Assembly (NCBI RefSeq): GCF_014656195.1
Contig: NZ_BNBY01000047.1
Location: 1 to 47,438, forward strand
Length of the DNA stretch: 47,438 bases
From: Kitasatospora xanthocidica
GTDB taxonomy: Bacteria; Actinomycetota; Actinomycetes; Streptomycetales; Streptomycetaceae
Reading direction: 5' to 3'
This document shows positions 7,963 through 15,277 of this stretch, piece by piece. Position 1 is the stretch's first letter, and each line of letters begins with the position of its first letter. The notes under the pieces are model-generated. The model was not told where the DNA came from. It did not search any database and worked only from the letters and a program-made list of their open reading frames with translations. The translations under genes and the position numbers were made by a program.

Positions 7963-8403
7963 TCAGGCGAGATCGTCCCGGGTCACCCGGCGGTCCACCA
8001 CCACCCAGCCGCCGCCGGCCGGCGCCAGCAGGTCGACGCAGACCGTGGAGCGGTGCACGGTGGCCTCCCCGCCGCGCGGCACCTCCAGTACCAGCGCGTA
8101 GCAGGTCGCCCGGAGCAGGCCGTCCTCGGCGGGCTCGGTGGTCAGCATCCCCACCCAGTGCCGGTGCACCACACCCGCCTCGGCGAGTCGCCGGGACGCC
8201 TCCTTTGCCGCCGCCGCGATGTTGCCACGGCCGCGGACCGGAGCGGGCAGGCCGTTGGCCGCGAACACCCCGTCCTCGGCGAAGGTGGCCGCCCAGTCGT
8301 CGGTGGCCCCGGTGTCCAGCAGCCGCATCTGGCGGGCGTAGAAGTGCTGGACGCGCAGGTAGGTGTCGGTGTCGGTGAGCGCGGTGGCGTCGTGAGCGGT
8401 CAT
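7963..8403 (-). CDS. NTF2/SnoaL-like protein, possible ring cyclase accessory (MtmX/OxyI-like)
   Basis: Protein of 146 aa with the cone-shaped NTF2-like pattern: N-terminal helix YLRVQHFYARQMRLLDTGATDDWAATF, then EDGVF, and alternating strands to the C-terminus (GGWVVVDRRV). Small SnoaL-like proteins act in polyketide pathways as cyclases, hydroxylases or dehydratases; mithramycin and tetracycline clusters carry one implicated in late ring closure beside the acyl-CoA ligase. The start ATG at 8403 has AGAGGA upstream. Upstream in-frame extension is possible but lacks a better signal. The gene is divergent from the ketoreductase. Confidence 0.75.
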   Translation of the reverse strand: MTAHDATALTDTDTYLRVQHFYARQMRLLDTGATDDWAATFAEDGVFAANGLPAPVRGRGNIAAAAKEASRRLAEAGVVHRHWVGMLTTEPAEDGLLRATCYALVLEVPRGGEATVHRSTVCVDLLAPAGGGWVVVDRRVTRDDLA

Positions 8404-8772
8404 CGGGATTCCTCTCGGGGCAGATCGGGGCAGAGCGGCGTGCACGGTCGTGCACAGGCGCGAAGGGGTGGTGAAAGGGCGCGGACCGGCGCGCACCGGG
8501 GCTGGTCACGCGGGGGCCGGGGCCGGGCGCGGACGGTCCGGGGGGTGAGCGGCCGGGACCGGCGGGCACGGGGGAACGGGGCGCGCCCGACTCTCGCAGC
8601 GGAGCCTGGAGAGCGCTTGGAGCTGCCGTCCAGCCGGGCCGCCGGAGGCCGGCCGTTCCGCCGCGCCTTGAGGGTGTCTTGAACCGTTCCCGGGAGAGTC
8701 CGCCGGAGCGTGACGACGTACCAGCCCCCGCCCGCACCCGGCGGCGGGGGACACCGGCGGGAAGGCGGAGAC
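8404..8772. other. Divergent promoter region between NTF2-like gene and ketoreductase
   Basis: No gene seen. It carries TTGAGGG and TTGAACC 11 bp apart (8668-8685), about 90-105 bp before the ketoreductase, and the sequence CCGGGAGAGTC, also present before KS-alpha at about 18730. Confidence 0.6.
8668..8685 (+). promoter_or_regulatory. Candidate SARP box before the ketoreductase operon
   Basis: TTGAGGG-TGTC-TTGAACC, two heptamers exactly 11 bp apart. Its distance to the start codon is similar to that of the sites before the acyltransferase and KS-alpha. Confidence 0.45.
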
Positions 8773-9558
8773 ATGGCGGAACACAGCAAGCGGGTCGCTT
8801 TGGTGACCGGCGGGACGAGCGGCATCGGGCTCGCCGTTGCCGAGCAGCTGGGGCGGCGCGGCGACCGGGTGTTCGTCTGCGCGCGCACCGAGGACGACGT
8901 GGCGGTCACGGTCGAGCGGCTCCGCGAGCAGGGTCTGGACGTGGACGGCGTCAGCTGTGACGTCCGCTCCGGCGAGCAGGTCGCGGTGGCCGTGGCGGCG
9001 GCCGTGGAGCGGTTCGGGCCGGTCGAGATCCTGGTGAACAACGCGGGCCGGGGCGGTGGCGGGATTACGGCGGAGATTCCGGACGAGACCTGGTGCGACG
9101 TGATCGACGTCAATCTCAACGGCGTTTTCCGAATGACCCGCGAGGTGCTCGCCCGCGGCGGCATGCGCGAGGGGAGCTGGGGGCGGGTCATCAATATCGC
9201 CTCGACCGGAGGAAAGCAGGGCGTCGTCCTCGGAGCGCCGTATTCCGCCTCCAAGCACGGCGTCGTCGGATTTACCAAAGCTTTGGGGCTGGAACTGGCC
9301 AAAACCGGGATCACGGTGAACGCGGTGTGCCCCGGATACGTGGAGACGCCGATGGCCGGCCGGGTCCGGCAGGGCTACGCCGCGCACTGGGGCGTCACCG
9401 AGGCCGAGGTGCTGGAGAAGTTCGAGGCGAAGATCCCGCTCGGCCGGTACAGCACCCCGGAGGAGGTCGCCGCGATGGTCGGCTACCTGGCGACCGAGGC
9501 CGCCGACCCGGTCACCGCCCAGGCGATCAACGTCTGCGGCGGGCTCGGCAACTACTGA
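8773..9558 (+). CDS. Type II polyketide C9-type ketoreductase (ActIII family)
   Basis: Protein of 261 aa, the exact length of actinorhodin ketoreductase, with an aligned catalytic set: TGGTSGIG NADPH loop (residues 12-19), NNAG at 89-92, and Ser144, Tyr157, Lys161. It should reduce one keto group (usually C9) of the nascent poly-beta-ketone with NADPH. This agrees with the didomain aromatase that follows, which normally accepts reduced chains. The start ATG has GGAG just upstream. It is the first gene of a plus-strand run to 13714. The middle of the gene (about 9060-9310) uses noticeably more A/T-ending codons than its neighbours. Confidence 0.95.
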   Translation: MAEHSKRVALVTGGTSGIGLAVAEQLGRRGDRVFVCARTEDDVAVTVERLREQGLDVDGVSCDVRSGEQVAVAVAAAVERFGPVEILVNNAGRGGGGITAEIPDETWCDVIDVNLNGVFRMTREVLARGGMREGSWGRVINIASTGGKQGVVLGAPYSASKHGVVGFTKALGLELAKTGITVNAVCPGYVETPMAGRVRQGYAAHWGVTEAEVLEKFEAKIPLGRYSTPEEVAAMVGYLATEAADPVTAQAINVCGGLGNY

Positions 9559-9562
9559 TCCC

Positions 9563-9598
9563 GGCTCCCCGGCACCCCGGCACCCCGGCTCCCCGGGC
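9563..9598. repeat. Short CCCCGGCA/CCCCGGCT repeats
   Basis: Four near-identical 8-9 base units in the 87 bp gap between ketoreductase and aromatase. Probably replication slippage. Confidence 0.5.
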
Positions 9599-9645
9599 CG
9601 ACCGCGTCCGACCACCCGAGTCCACCCCATGGAAGGAGGGCCACC

Positions 9646-10599
9646 GTGCCCGCGCAGGACATCCGGCACACCGATCACCGCATCCTCGTCTCCGCGCCCG
9701 CCGAGACGCTCTACCGGCTCGTCGCCGACGTCGGCGGCTGGCCGCACCTGTTCACCCCCACCGTCCACGCCGAACGGGTGGACGGCGACGACCGCCGGGA
9801 GCGGATCCGGATCTGGGCCTTCGCCAACGGCGAGGTGCGCAGCTGGACCTCGCTGCGCGAACTGGACCCGGACACCCGGCGGGTGGAGTTCCGCCAGGAG
9901 GTGTCCCAGGCGCCGGTCGCCTCGATGACCGGCAGCTGGACGATGGCCCCCGCCCCCGACGGCCGCACCGAGGTGGTGCTCGGCCACACCTTCGCCGCGG
10001 TGGGGGACAGCGCGCCGGACCTCGCCTGGATCGACCAGGCCGTGGACCGCAACTCCCGCTCCGAGCTGGGCTGCCTCAAGGAGATCGCCGAACGCAGCCC
10101 CGGCCTCGACGAACTGCTGCTCTCCTTCGACGACACCGTGCTCGTCCGGGGCCCGCGCGAGGAGGCGTACGACTTCATCCGCCGCTGTGAGCTGTGGCCC
10201 GAGCGGCTGCCGCACGTGGCCCGGCTGGAGCTGACCGAGCCGGAGGACGGCGTCCAGAAGATGGTGATGGACACCCGGGCACCGGACGGGACCACCCACA
10301 CCACCGAGTCGGTACGGGTCTGCCTGCCGGAGCGGATCGTCTACAAGCAGACCGTGCTGCCCCCGATCATGGCCGCCCACACCGGCGCGTGGACCTTCGA
10401 GGAGACCGCGGAGGGCGTCGCGGCCACCTCCCACCACACCGTGGTGCTCCGGGCCGACGCCGTCCCCACCCTGCTCGGACCGGACGCCACCCTGGCGCAG
10501 GCCCGCGACAAGGTGCGCGCCGCCCTCGGCGCCAACAGCCGCACCACCCTGGAGCACGCCAAGGCGCTGGTCGAGCGCAGCGCCAGGGCCGGCCGGTGA
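9646..10599 (+). CDS. Didomain aromatase/cyclase (SRPBCC)
   Basis: Protein of 317 aa with two tandem START/SRPBCC (polyketide cyclase) modules, roughly residues 1-145 and 155-310. Each begins with a strand typical of the family (HRILVSAPAETLYRLVADVGGWP and DTVLVRGPREEAYDFIRRCELWP). Didomain enzymes of this length (ActVII, OxyK and MtmQ classes) cyclise and aromatise the first ring of C9-reduced polyketides. The GTG start at 9646 follows GGAGG. The stop overlaps the GTG of the next gene by 4 bases, indicating translational coupling. Confidence 0.93.
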   Translation: MPAQDIRHTDHRILVSAPAETLYRLVADVGGWPHLFTPTVHAERVDGDDRRERIRIWAFANGEVRSWTSLRELDPDTRRVEFRQEVSQAPVASMTGSWTMAPAPDGRTEVVLGHTFAAVGDSAPDLAWIDQAVDRNSRSELGCLKEIAERSPGLDELLLSFDDTVLVRGPREEAYDFIRRCELWPERLPHVARLELTEPEDGVQKMVMDTRAPDGTTHTTESVRVCLPERIVYKQTVLPPIMAAHTGAWTFEETAEGVAATSHHTVVLRADAVPTLLGPDATLAQARDKVRAALGANSRTTLEHAKALVERSARAGR

Positions 10600-11951
10600 C
10601 CGACCTGACGGCCGAGGTCTGCGTCGTCGGCGCGGGCCCGGCCGGCCTCACCCTCGCCCTGCTGCTCGCCCGCTCCGGCGTGGACGTCGTCGTGGTCGAG
10701 CGCTCCCGCTCGTTCGAGCGGCAGTTCCGCGGCGAGATCCTCCAGCCCGGCGGGATGACCCTGCTCGACCGCCTGGGCGTGCTGGCGGGGGCGCGCGAGC
10801 GCGGCAGCCACGAGCACGACCGGTTCGTGCTGTCCGAGCGCGGCCGGACCCTGATCGACGGCGACTACCGGCGGCTGCCCGGCCCGTTCAACTGCCTGCT
10901 GAGCATCCCCCAGCGGCACGTGCTGGAGGAACTGCTCGGCCAGTGCCGGGAGCTGTCCGGGTTCCGCTACCTGGAGGGCGCCAAGGTGGGCGCCCTGCTG
11001 ACCGAGGACGGCCGGGTCCGCGGCGTGGTCGCCGGCGGCCGCGGCGGCGAACAGGTGGTCCGGGCCCGCTGGACGGTCGGCGCCGACGGCCGCTACTCCA
11101 AGGTGCGCCGGCTGGCCGACATCGGGGCCGGCCGCCTCGACGTCTTCGACCAGGACGTCCTCTGGTTCAAACTGCCCTCCGACGGACGGCCGTTGAACGA
11201 GGTGCGGATCTTCCGCGCCGGCGGCAACCCCGTCCTCGCGTACACCGCGGTGCCGGACGCCATCCAGGTCGGCTGGACCCTGCCGCACGGCGGCTACCGC
11301 ACCCTCGCCGCCCGGGGCACCGAGCAGGTCCGCGAACTGATCTGCGCCGCGATGCCGATGTACGCCGACCAGGTCCGGGCGCGGATCACCGCGCTCGGCG
11401 ACCTCACCCTGCTGGACGTGTTCTCCGGCGTCGCCCGGGAATGGGTCCGGGACGGGCTGGTGCTGATCGGCGACGCCGCCCACACCCACAGCCCGATCGG
11501 CGCTCAGGGCATCAACCTCGCGGTGCAGGACGCCGTCGCCCTGCACCCCGCGCTGCTCGCCTCGCTGGCCGCCGACGGGCAGAGCGCGCCGGTCCACGCG
11601 TACGCCACCGCCCGGCAGCGGGACATCGCCCGGATCATGCGCATCCAGGTCCTGCAGAGCCGCGGCATGCTCTCCAACGGCCGGGTGGCCGGCGCGCTGC
11701 GGCCCGTCCTCGCGCCGCTGCTCTCCCGCTCGCCGGTCTACCGCAAGGTGCTGGCCGAACTCGCCTTCGGCAACCGCGCCATCACACCGGCGCCGTCCGC
11801 GGTCGTCCGCGATCCGGGAGCCGATCCGGGAGCCACCGCGAAAGCCGGCGCGGAAGCCACCGCGAAAGCCGGCGCGGAAGTCGGCGTGGAAGCCGACGCC
11901 AAAGCCAAAGCCAACGCCAACTCGGAAGCCAACTCCGAAGCCCAGGGGTAG
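10596..11951 (+). CDS. PHBH-like FAD-dependent monooxygenase (OxyE/MtmOII class) with repetitive C-terminal tail
   Basis: Protein of 451 aa. The N-terminal GAGPAGL dinucleotide loop is near residue 11, GADGRYSKVRR lies mid-protein, and the second FAD motif is GDAAHTHSPIGAQGINLAVQDA (about residue 293). This is the class A flavoprotein hydroxylase layout without the extra thioredoxin-like domain of longer family members. It likely hydroxylates an anthrone-like ring, as OxyE-type enzymes do. The last 45-50 residues are a low-complexity Ala/Lys/Glu/Asn tail built from DNA repeats (11811-11879) and are not part of the fold. Coupled to the aromatase by GTGA. Confidence 0.9.
   Translation: MTDLTAEVCVVGAGPAGLTLALLLARSGVDVVVVERSRSFERQFRGEILQPGGMTLLDRLGVLAGARERGSHEHDRFVLSERGRTLIDGDYRRLPGPFNCLLSIPQRHVLEELLGQCRELSGFRYLEGAKVGALLTEDGRVRGVVAGGRGGEQVVRARWTVGADGRYSKVRRLADIGAGRLDVFDQDVLWFKLPSDGRPLNEVRIFRAGGNPVLAYTAVPDAIQVGWTLPHGGYRTLAARGTEQVRELICAAMPMYADQVRARITALGDLTLLDVFSGVAREWVRDGLVLIGDAAHTHSPIGAQGINLAVQDAVALHPALLASLAADGQSAPVHAYATARQRDIARIMRIQVLQSRGMLSNGRVAGALRPVLAPLLSRSPVYRKVLAELAFGNRAITPAPSAVVRDPGADPGATAKAGAEATAKAGAEVGVEADAKAKANANSEANSEAQG
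11811..11879 (+). repeat. In-frame tandem repeats in the monooxygenase tail
   Basis: A 12-mer (GATCCGGGAGCC) twice at 11811-11834, then a 24-mer twice at 11832-11879 (begins GCCACCGCGAAAGCC). All copies keep the frame, and related GAAGCC/AAAGCC units continue to the stop. Confidence 0.85.
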
Positions 11952-11953
11952 AG

Positions 11954-12733
11954 ATGCAGCTGATCGACCTGTCCTCACCGGTGGACGCGACCTTCTGGGA
12001 GCCCGACCCGGTCACCCACGTCACCATGTCGCCGCGCGAGGGCGCCCTGCACATGGCCGAATCGATGCGGGAGCACTTCGGCGTCGACTTCGACGTCGAC
12101 GTGCTGCCCGACGGCGAGTTCCTCAACAACGACACCTTCACCCTCACCGTGCACACCGGCACCCACATCGACGCCCCGGCGCACTACGGCAGCCGCGCCT
12201 CCTACCGGGACGGCGGCCCGCGCACGATCGACCAGCTCCCGCTCGACTGGTTCCACCGGCCCGCCTTCGTCCTCGACCTCACCAAGGCCGGGACGGGCGC
12301 CGTCGGCGCCGACCAGCTGGCCGAGGAGCTCGACCGGATCGGCTACGCCCCGGCCCCGATGGACATCGCCCTGCTCAACACCGGCGCGGACCGCCACCTC
12401 GGCACCCCCGCCTACTTCTCCGACTTCGCCGGCCTCGACGGCTCCGCGGTGCACTTCCTGCTGGACCTCGGGGTGCGGGTCATCGGCACCGACGCCTTCA
12501 GCCTGGACGCGCCGTTCCCGTACATCCTGCGGACCTACCAGGAGACCGGCGACCGCTCGGTGCTCTGGCCGGCCCACTTCGCCGGCCGCGACCGCGAGTA
12601 CTGCCAGATCGAACGGCTCGCCAACCTCGACACCCTGCCCCGCCCGTACGGCTTCACCGTCTCCTGCTTCCCGGTCAAGCTGGCCCGGGCCGGGGCCGGC
12701 TGGTCCCGCGCCGTCGCGCTGCTGGAGGACTGA
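11954..12733 (+). CDS. Metal-dependent cyclase family protein (OxyN/MtmY class)
   Basis: Protein of 259 aa of the 'putative cyclase' (kynurenine formamidase-like) fold. The metal-binding signature HTGTHIDAPAHYG (residues about 71-83) matches HxGTHxDxPxH. Length and motif match the second/third-ring cyclases of tetracycline, SF2575 and aureolic acid pathways. It presumably closes the later rings after the didomain aromatase. Its ATG lies two bases after the monooxygenase stop, with GGGGTAGAG upstream, so the genes are probably cotranscribed. The C-terminal part is typical (GTDAFSLDAPFPY). Confidence 0.88.
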   Translation: MQLIDLSSPVDATFWEPDPVTHVTMSPREGALHMAESMREHFGVDFDVDVLPDGEFLNNDTFTLTVHTGTHIDAPAHYGSRASYRDGGPRTIDQLPLDWFHRPAFVLDLTKAGTGAVGADQLAEELDRIGYAPAPMDIALLNTGADRHLGTPAYFSDFAGLDGSAVHFLLDLGVRVIGTDAFSLDAPFPYILRTYQETGDRSVLWPAHFAGRDREYCQIERLANLDTLPRPYGFTVSCFPVKLARAGAGWSRAVALLED

Positions 12734-12736
12734 ACC

Positions 12737-13714
12737 GTGCGGACCACCACCCTGGGCCGGACCGGGCCGGCCGTCTCCGCGATCGGCCTCGGCGGGCTGC
12801 CGCAGGCCGGCGCCTACGGACCGGCGGACGACCCCGCCGGGATCGTCGGGCACGCCCTCGACCTCGGCGTGACCCACTTCGACACCGCCGACTACTACGG
12901 CCGCGGCGTCGGCGAGCAGGTCCTCGGCCGGGCCCTCGCCCACCGCAGCGACGGCGTGGTGCTCGCCACCAAGACCGGCATCCTCCACCGCGACGGCGGC
13001 CCGCCCGGCCTCGACGGCAGCCCCGAGCACCTGCGCCGGGCCTGCGAGGACTCGCTGCGCCAGCTGGGCACGGACCGGATCGACCTCTACTACCTGGCCC
13101 GGATCGACCCGCGGGTGCCGGTCGAGGAGTCGATGGGCGCGATGGCGGAGCTGGTCGCGGCGGGCAAGGTCGGCCGGGTCGGCCTGTGCGAGGCCGCGCC
13201 GTCGACGCTGCGCCGGGCGCACGCCGTCCACCCGGTCAGCGCGCTGCAGACCGAGTACTCGCTCTGGGAGCGGCACGTCGAGGCGGAGATCCTGCCCGCC
13301 TGCCGGGAGACGGGCGCCACGCTGGTCGCCTACCGGCCGCTGGGCTCGGGCCTGCTGGCCGGCCGGCGGACCGACCCGCGGACGCTGCCGCCCGGTGACT
13401 TCCGCCACCGCGACCCCCGGTTCGCCCCCGGCAACCTGGACGCCAACCTGGCGCTGGCCGAGGGGCTGGCCGAGCTCGCCCGGAAGGCGGGCGCCGAGCC
13501 GGCCCAGCTCGCCCTCGCCTGGCTGCTCGCGCGGGACGGCGTCCTGCCGATCCCCGGCACCCTGGACCGGGCCCACCTGGCGGCCGACCTCGCCGCCGCC
13601 GAGCTGCGGCTGGACGAGGACCTCCGGCAGGCCCTGGACGAGCTGCTGCCCCCGGACGGCCCGGCCGGCGAGCGCTACCCGCCGGGCCTGCTGGCCACGG
13701 TCGACCGGGGCTGA
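12737..13714 (+). CDS. Aldo/keto reductase with Ala at the catalytic His position
   Basis: Protein of 325 aa, (beta/alpha)8 AKR pattern. Three tetrad residues are present: D49 and Y54 (FDTADYYG) and K79 (LATKTG). The fourth, normally His in LHRxDP, is Ala121 (YYLARIDP). The NADPH-binding end is typical. Such enzymes in polyketide clusters reduce side-chain or ring ketones (for example MtmW in mithramycin); a sugar role is also possible. Loss of the His may change the reaction or reduce activity. Last gene of the run, with GTG start 3 bases after the cyclase stop. A very strong terminator follows. Confidence 0.88.
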   Translation: MRTTTLGRTGPAVSAIGLGGLPQAGAYGPADDPAGIVGHALDLGVTHFDTADYYGRGVGEQVLGRALAHRSDGVVLATKTGILHRDGGPPGLDGSPEHLRRACEDSLRQLGTDRIDLYYLARIDPRVPVEESMGAMAELVAAGKVGRVGLCEAAPSTLRRAHAVHPVSALQTEYSLWERHVEAEILPACRETGATLVAYRPLGSGLLAGRRTDPRTLPPGDFRHRDPRFAPGNLDANLALAEGLAELARKAGAEPAQLALAWLLARDGVLPIPGTLDRAHLAADLAAAELRLDEDLRQALDELLPPDGPAGERYPPGLLATVDRG

Positions 13715-13724
13715 CGATACGTCA

Positions 13725-13769
13725 GAAGCGAGGGCGTGACCCGTGGTTCCCGGGTCACGCCCTCGCTTC
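13725..13769. terminator. Perfect 19-bp-arm bidirectional terminator
   Basis: GAAGCGAGGGCGTGACCCG, a 7-base loop, then the exact reverse complement, between the convergent AKR and methyltransferase genes. Confidence 0.9.
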
Positions 13770-13778
13770 GTGGGTCGG

Positions 13779-14810
13779 TCAGGACGCGGGGACGGTGCTC
13801 TCGAAGCAGTGCAGGTACGGGCCGATCTGCCGCACCCCGCCGAGCTCCAGCCCGGCCTCCTCGATCAGCGCGGACAGCCCGGCCCTGGTGTGCTTCTTGC
13901 CGCCCACGTTGAGCAGCAGCAGCAGGTCCATCGCGGTGGTGAACCGCATCTCCGGGCTGCCGTCCACCAGGTTCTCGATCACCACGACCTTGGCGCCGGC
14001 CGGCGCCGCGGCCCGGACGTTGCGCAGCGTGGTCACGGTGCTCTCGTCGTCCCACTCCAGGATGTTCTTCAGGAGGTAGAAGTCGGCCTTCACCGGGATG
14101 CTGTCGCGGCAGTCGCCCGGCAGCAGGGTGGCCCGCTCGGCGAGGGCGCCGCCGGGGCGCAGCCGCCCGTCCGCGCCGGCGATCACGTCGGGCAGGTCGA
14201 CCAGGGTGCCCCGCAGCCCGGGGTGGCGCTCCAGCAGGGTGGCCAGGACCAGGCCCTGGCCGCCCGCGATGTCGGCGAAGGTGGTGGCGCCGCCCAGGTC
14301 CAGGACGTCGGCGACGGTCTTGGCGGAGAGGCGGCTGGACTCGGTCATGGCCCGGTCGAAGATCTCGGCGGAGTCGGGCGCGTCCTCGTGCAGGTAGGTG
14401 AAGAACTCCTTGCCGAAGACGTCCTGGAAGACGCCCTTGCCGGTGCGCACCGACTCGTCGAGCAGGCCCCACACCGCCCAGGTCCACGGCTCGGTGGCCC
14501 ACATGACCATGTTGCGCAGGCTGCGCGGGGCGTCCTCGCGCAGCAGCCGGGACGCGTCGGTGTGCGCGAAGCCGTCCGCCTCCTCGGTCAGGACGCCGTG
14601 GGCGACCAGCGCCCGCAGCAGCCGCAGCAGGGTCCCGGGCTCGGCGCCGACGGTGGCCGCGAGTTCCTCGGCGGTGGTCGGTGTGTCGCCGATCCCGTCC
14701 GCGACGCGCAGCCGGGCCGCCGCGCGGACGGTCGCCGCGTACGCGCCGCTCATGGCCAGTTCGCGAAGTCGCATCACGGCGGTGAAGCCGGAGGCCTCGG
14801 TGTCGTTCAT
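13779..14810 (-). CDS. SAM-dependent O-methyltransferase (class I, dimerisation domain)
   Basis: Protein of 343 aa. An N-terminal helical winged-helix dimerisation domain (LRVADGIGDTPTTAEELAATVG) precedes a Rossmann domain with the SAM motif FADIAGGQG (about residue 184) and the acidic LLPGDCRDSIP region. This is the layout of TcmN/DmpM/MtmMI-like polyketide O-methyltransferases. The expected catalytic His of plant-type COMTs reads LKNILEWDDE here, so the base is not the usual His. It likely methylates a phenolic or enolic hydroxyl of the aglycone. The ATG has AGGAGAGG upstream. Transcribed alone or after the ABM gene, from which it is separated by a hairpin. Confidence 0.9.
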   Translation of the reverse strand: MNDTEASGFTAVMRLRELAMSGAYAATVRAAARLRVADGIGDTPTTAEELAATVGAEPGTLLRLLRALVAHGVLTEEADGFAHTDASRLLREDAPRSLRNMVMWATEPWTWAVWGLLDESVRTGKGVFQDVFGKEFFTYLHEDAPDSAEIFDRAMTESSRLSAKTVADVLDLGGATTFADIAGGQGLVLATLLERHPGLRGTLVDLPDVIAGADGRLRPGGALAERATLLPGDCRDSIPVKADFYLLKNILEWDDESTVTTLRNVRAAAPAGAKVVVIENLVDGSPEMRFTTAMDLLLLLNVGGKKHTRAGLSALIEEAGLELGGVRQIGPYLHCFESTVPAS

Positions 14811-14854
14811 ATGTGCTGCCTCTCCTCAACTCGGGGCGGAGTCCTGGGTGTTCG

Positions 14855-14880
14855 GACGTACGGGCGGGGACGTACGGGCG
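14855..14880. repeat. Direct repeat ACGTACGGGCG
   Basis: Two copies of ACGTACGGGCG separated by a few bases in the gap between the methyltransferase and ABM genes. Could be promoter-related or chance. Confidence 0.4.
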
Positions 14881-14916
14881 CGGCGGCCGGGAACGCGCGG
14901 GCTCCCGGCCGCCGCG
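14879..14916 (-). terminator. Hairpin downstream of the ABM gene
   Basis: CGCGGCGGCCGGGA and its exact reverse complement with a 10-base loop, 14 bases past the ABM stop in the direction of transcription. Confidence 0.7.
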
Positions 14917-14929
14917 GTGGGGGCGGTGG

Positions 14930-15226
14930 CTACTGGCCGGCCGGGAACGCCGGGATCTCCAGGCAGGGCTCGAACTCGGCGGTGGCGAGCTTCATCAGCA
15001 GGCCCACCCGGTCCCGGAAGCCGGCGCCCTGGAGGGCCGCCGCGTGCGCCTCGCGGCTCTCCCAGGTGCCGGTCTCGATCAGGACGTTCTCGTCCTTCAG
15101 CGACTTGTACAGGGTGTGCGAGACGAAGCCGGGCTGGCTCTTCATGTAGCCGGTGATCTCACCCAGCAGCTTCTCGAACTCGGCCCGGTCGCCGGTCACG
15201 GTCAGCTTGTTGACGATGGTCAGCAT
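14930..15226 (-). CDS. ABM-domain small monooxygenase (anthrone-oxidase-like)
   Basis: Protein of 98 aa with the antibiotic biosynthesis monooxygenase ferredoxin-like fold: first strand MLTIVNKLTV, helix EFEKLLGEITGYMKSQPGF, and strand ENVLIETGTWESREAHAAAL with the conserved W and H. Cofactor-free enzymes of this family oxidise anthrones to quinones (ActVA-Orf6, TcmH and OxyG types). That suits the tailoring run in which it sits. The ATG is preceded by GGAGGA. It is followed on the minus strand by a hairpin and then the methyltransferase. Confidence 0.85.
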   Translation of the reverse strand: MLTIVNKLTVTGDRAEFEKLLGEITGYMKSQPGFVSHTLYKSLKDENVLIETGTWESREAHAAALQGAGFRDRVGLLMKLATAEFEPCLEIPAFPAGQ

Positions 15227-15277
15227 GGTTCCTCCTGAAGGGGGTTGGGACGGACGGGCGAGCGGCCTGGGAGGGGC

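Noticed and set aside
5001..8378. Very long plus-strand open frame (over 1100 codons)
   Set aside because: Arg/Gly/Pro-rich translation that overlaps the real acyl-CoA ligase in another frame and runs antisense across the response regulator; typical of high-GC DNA.
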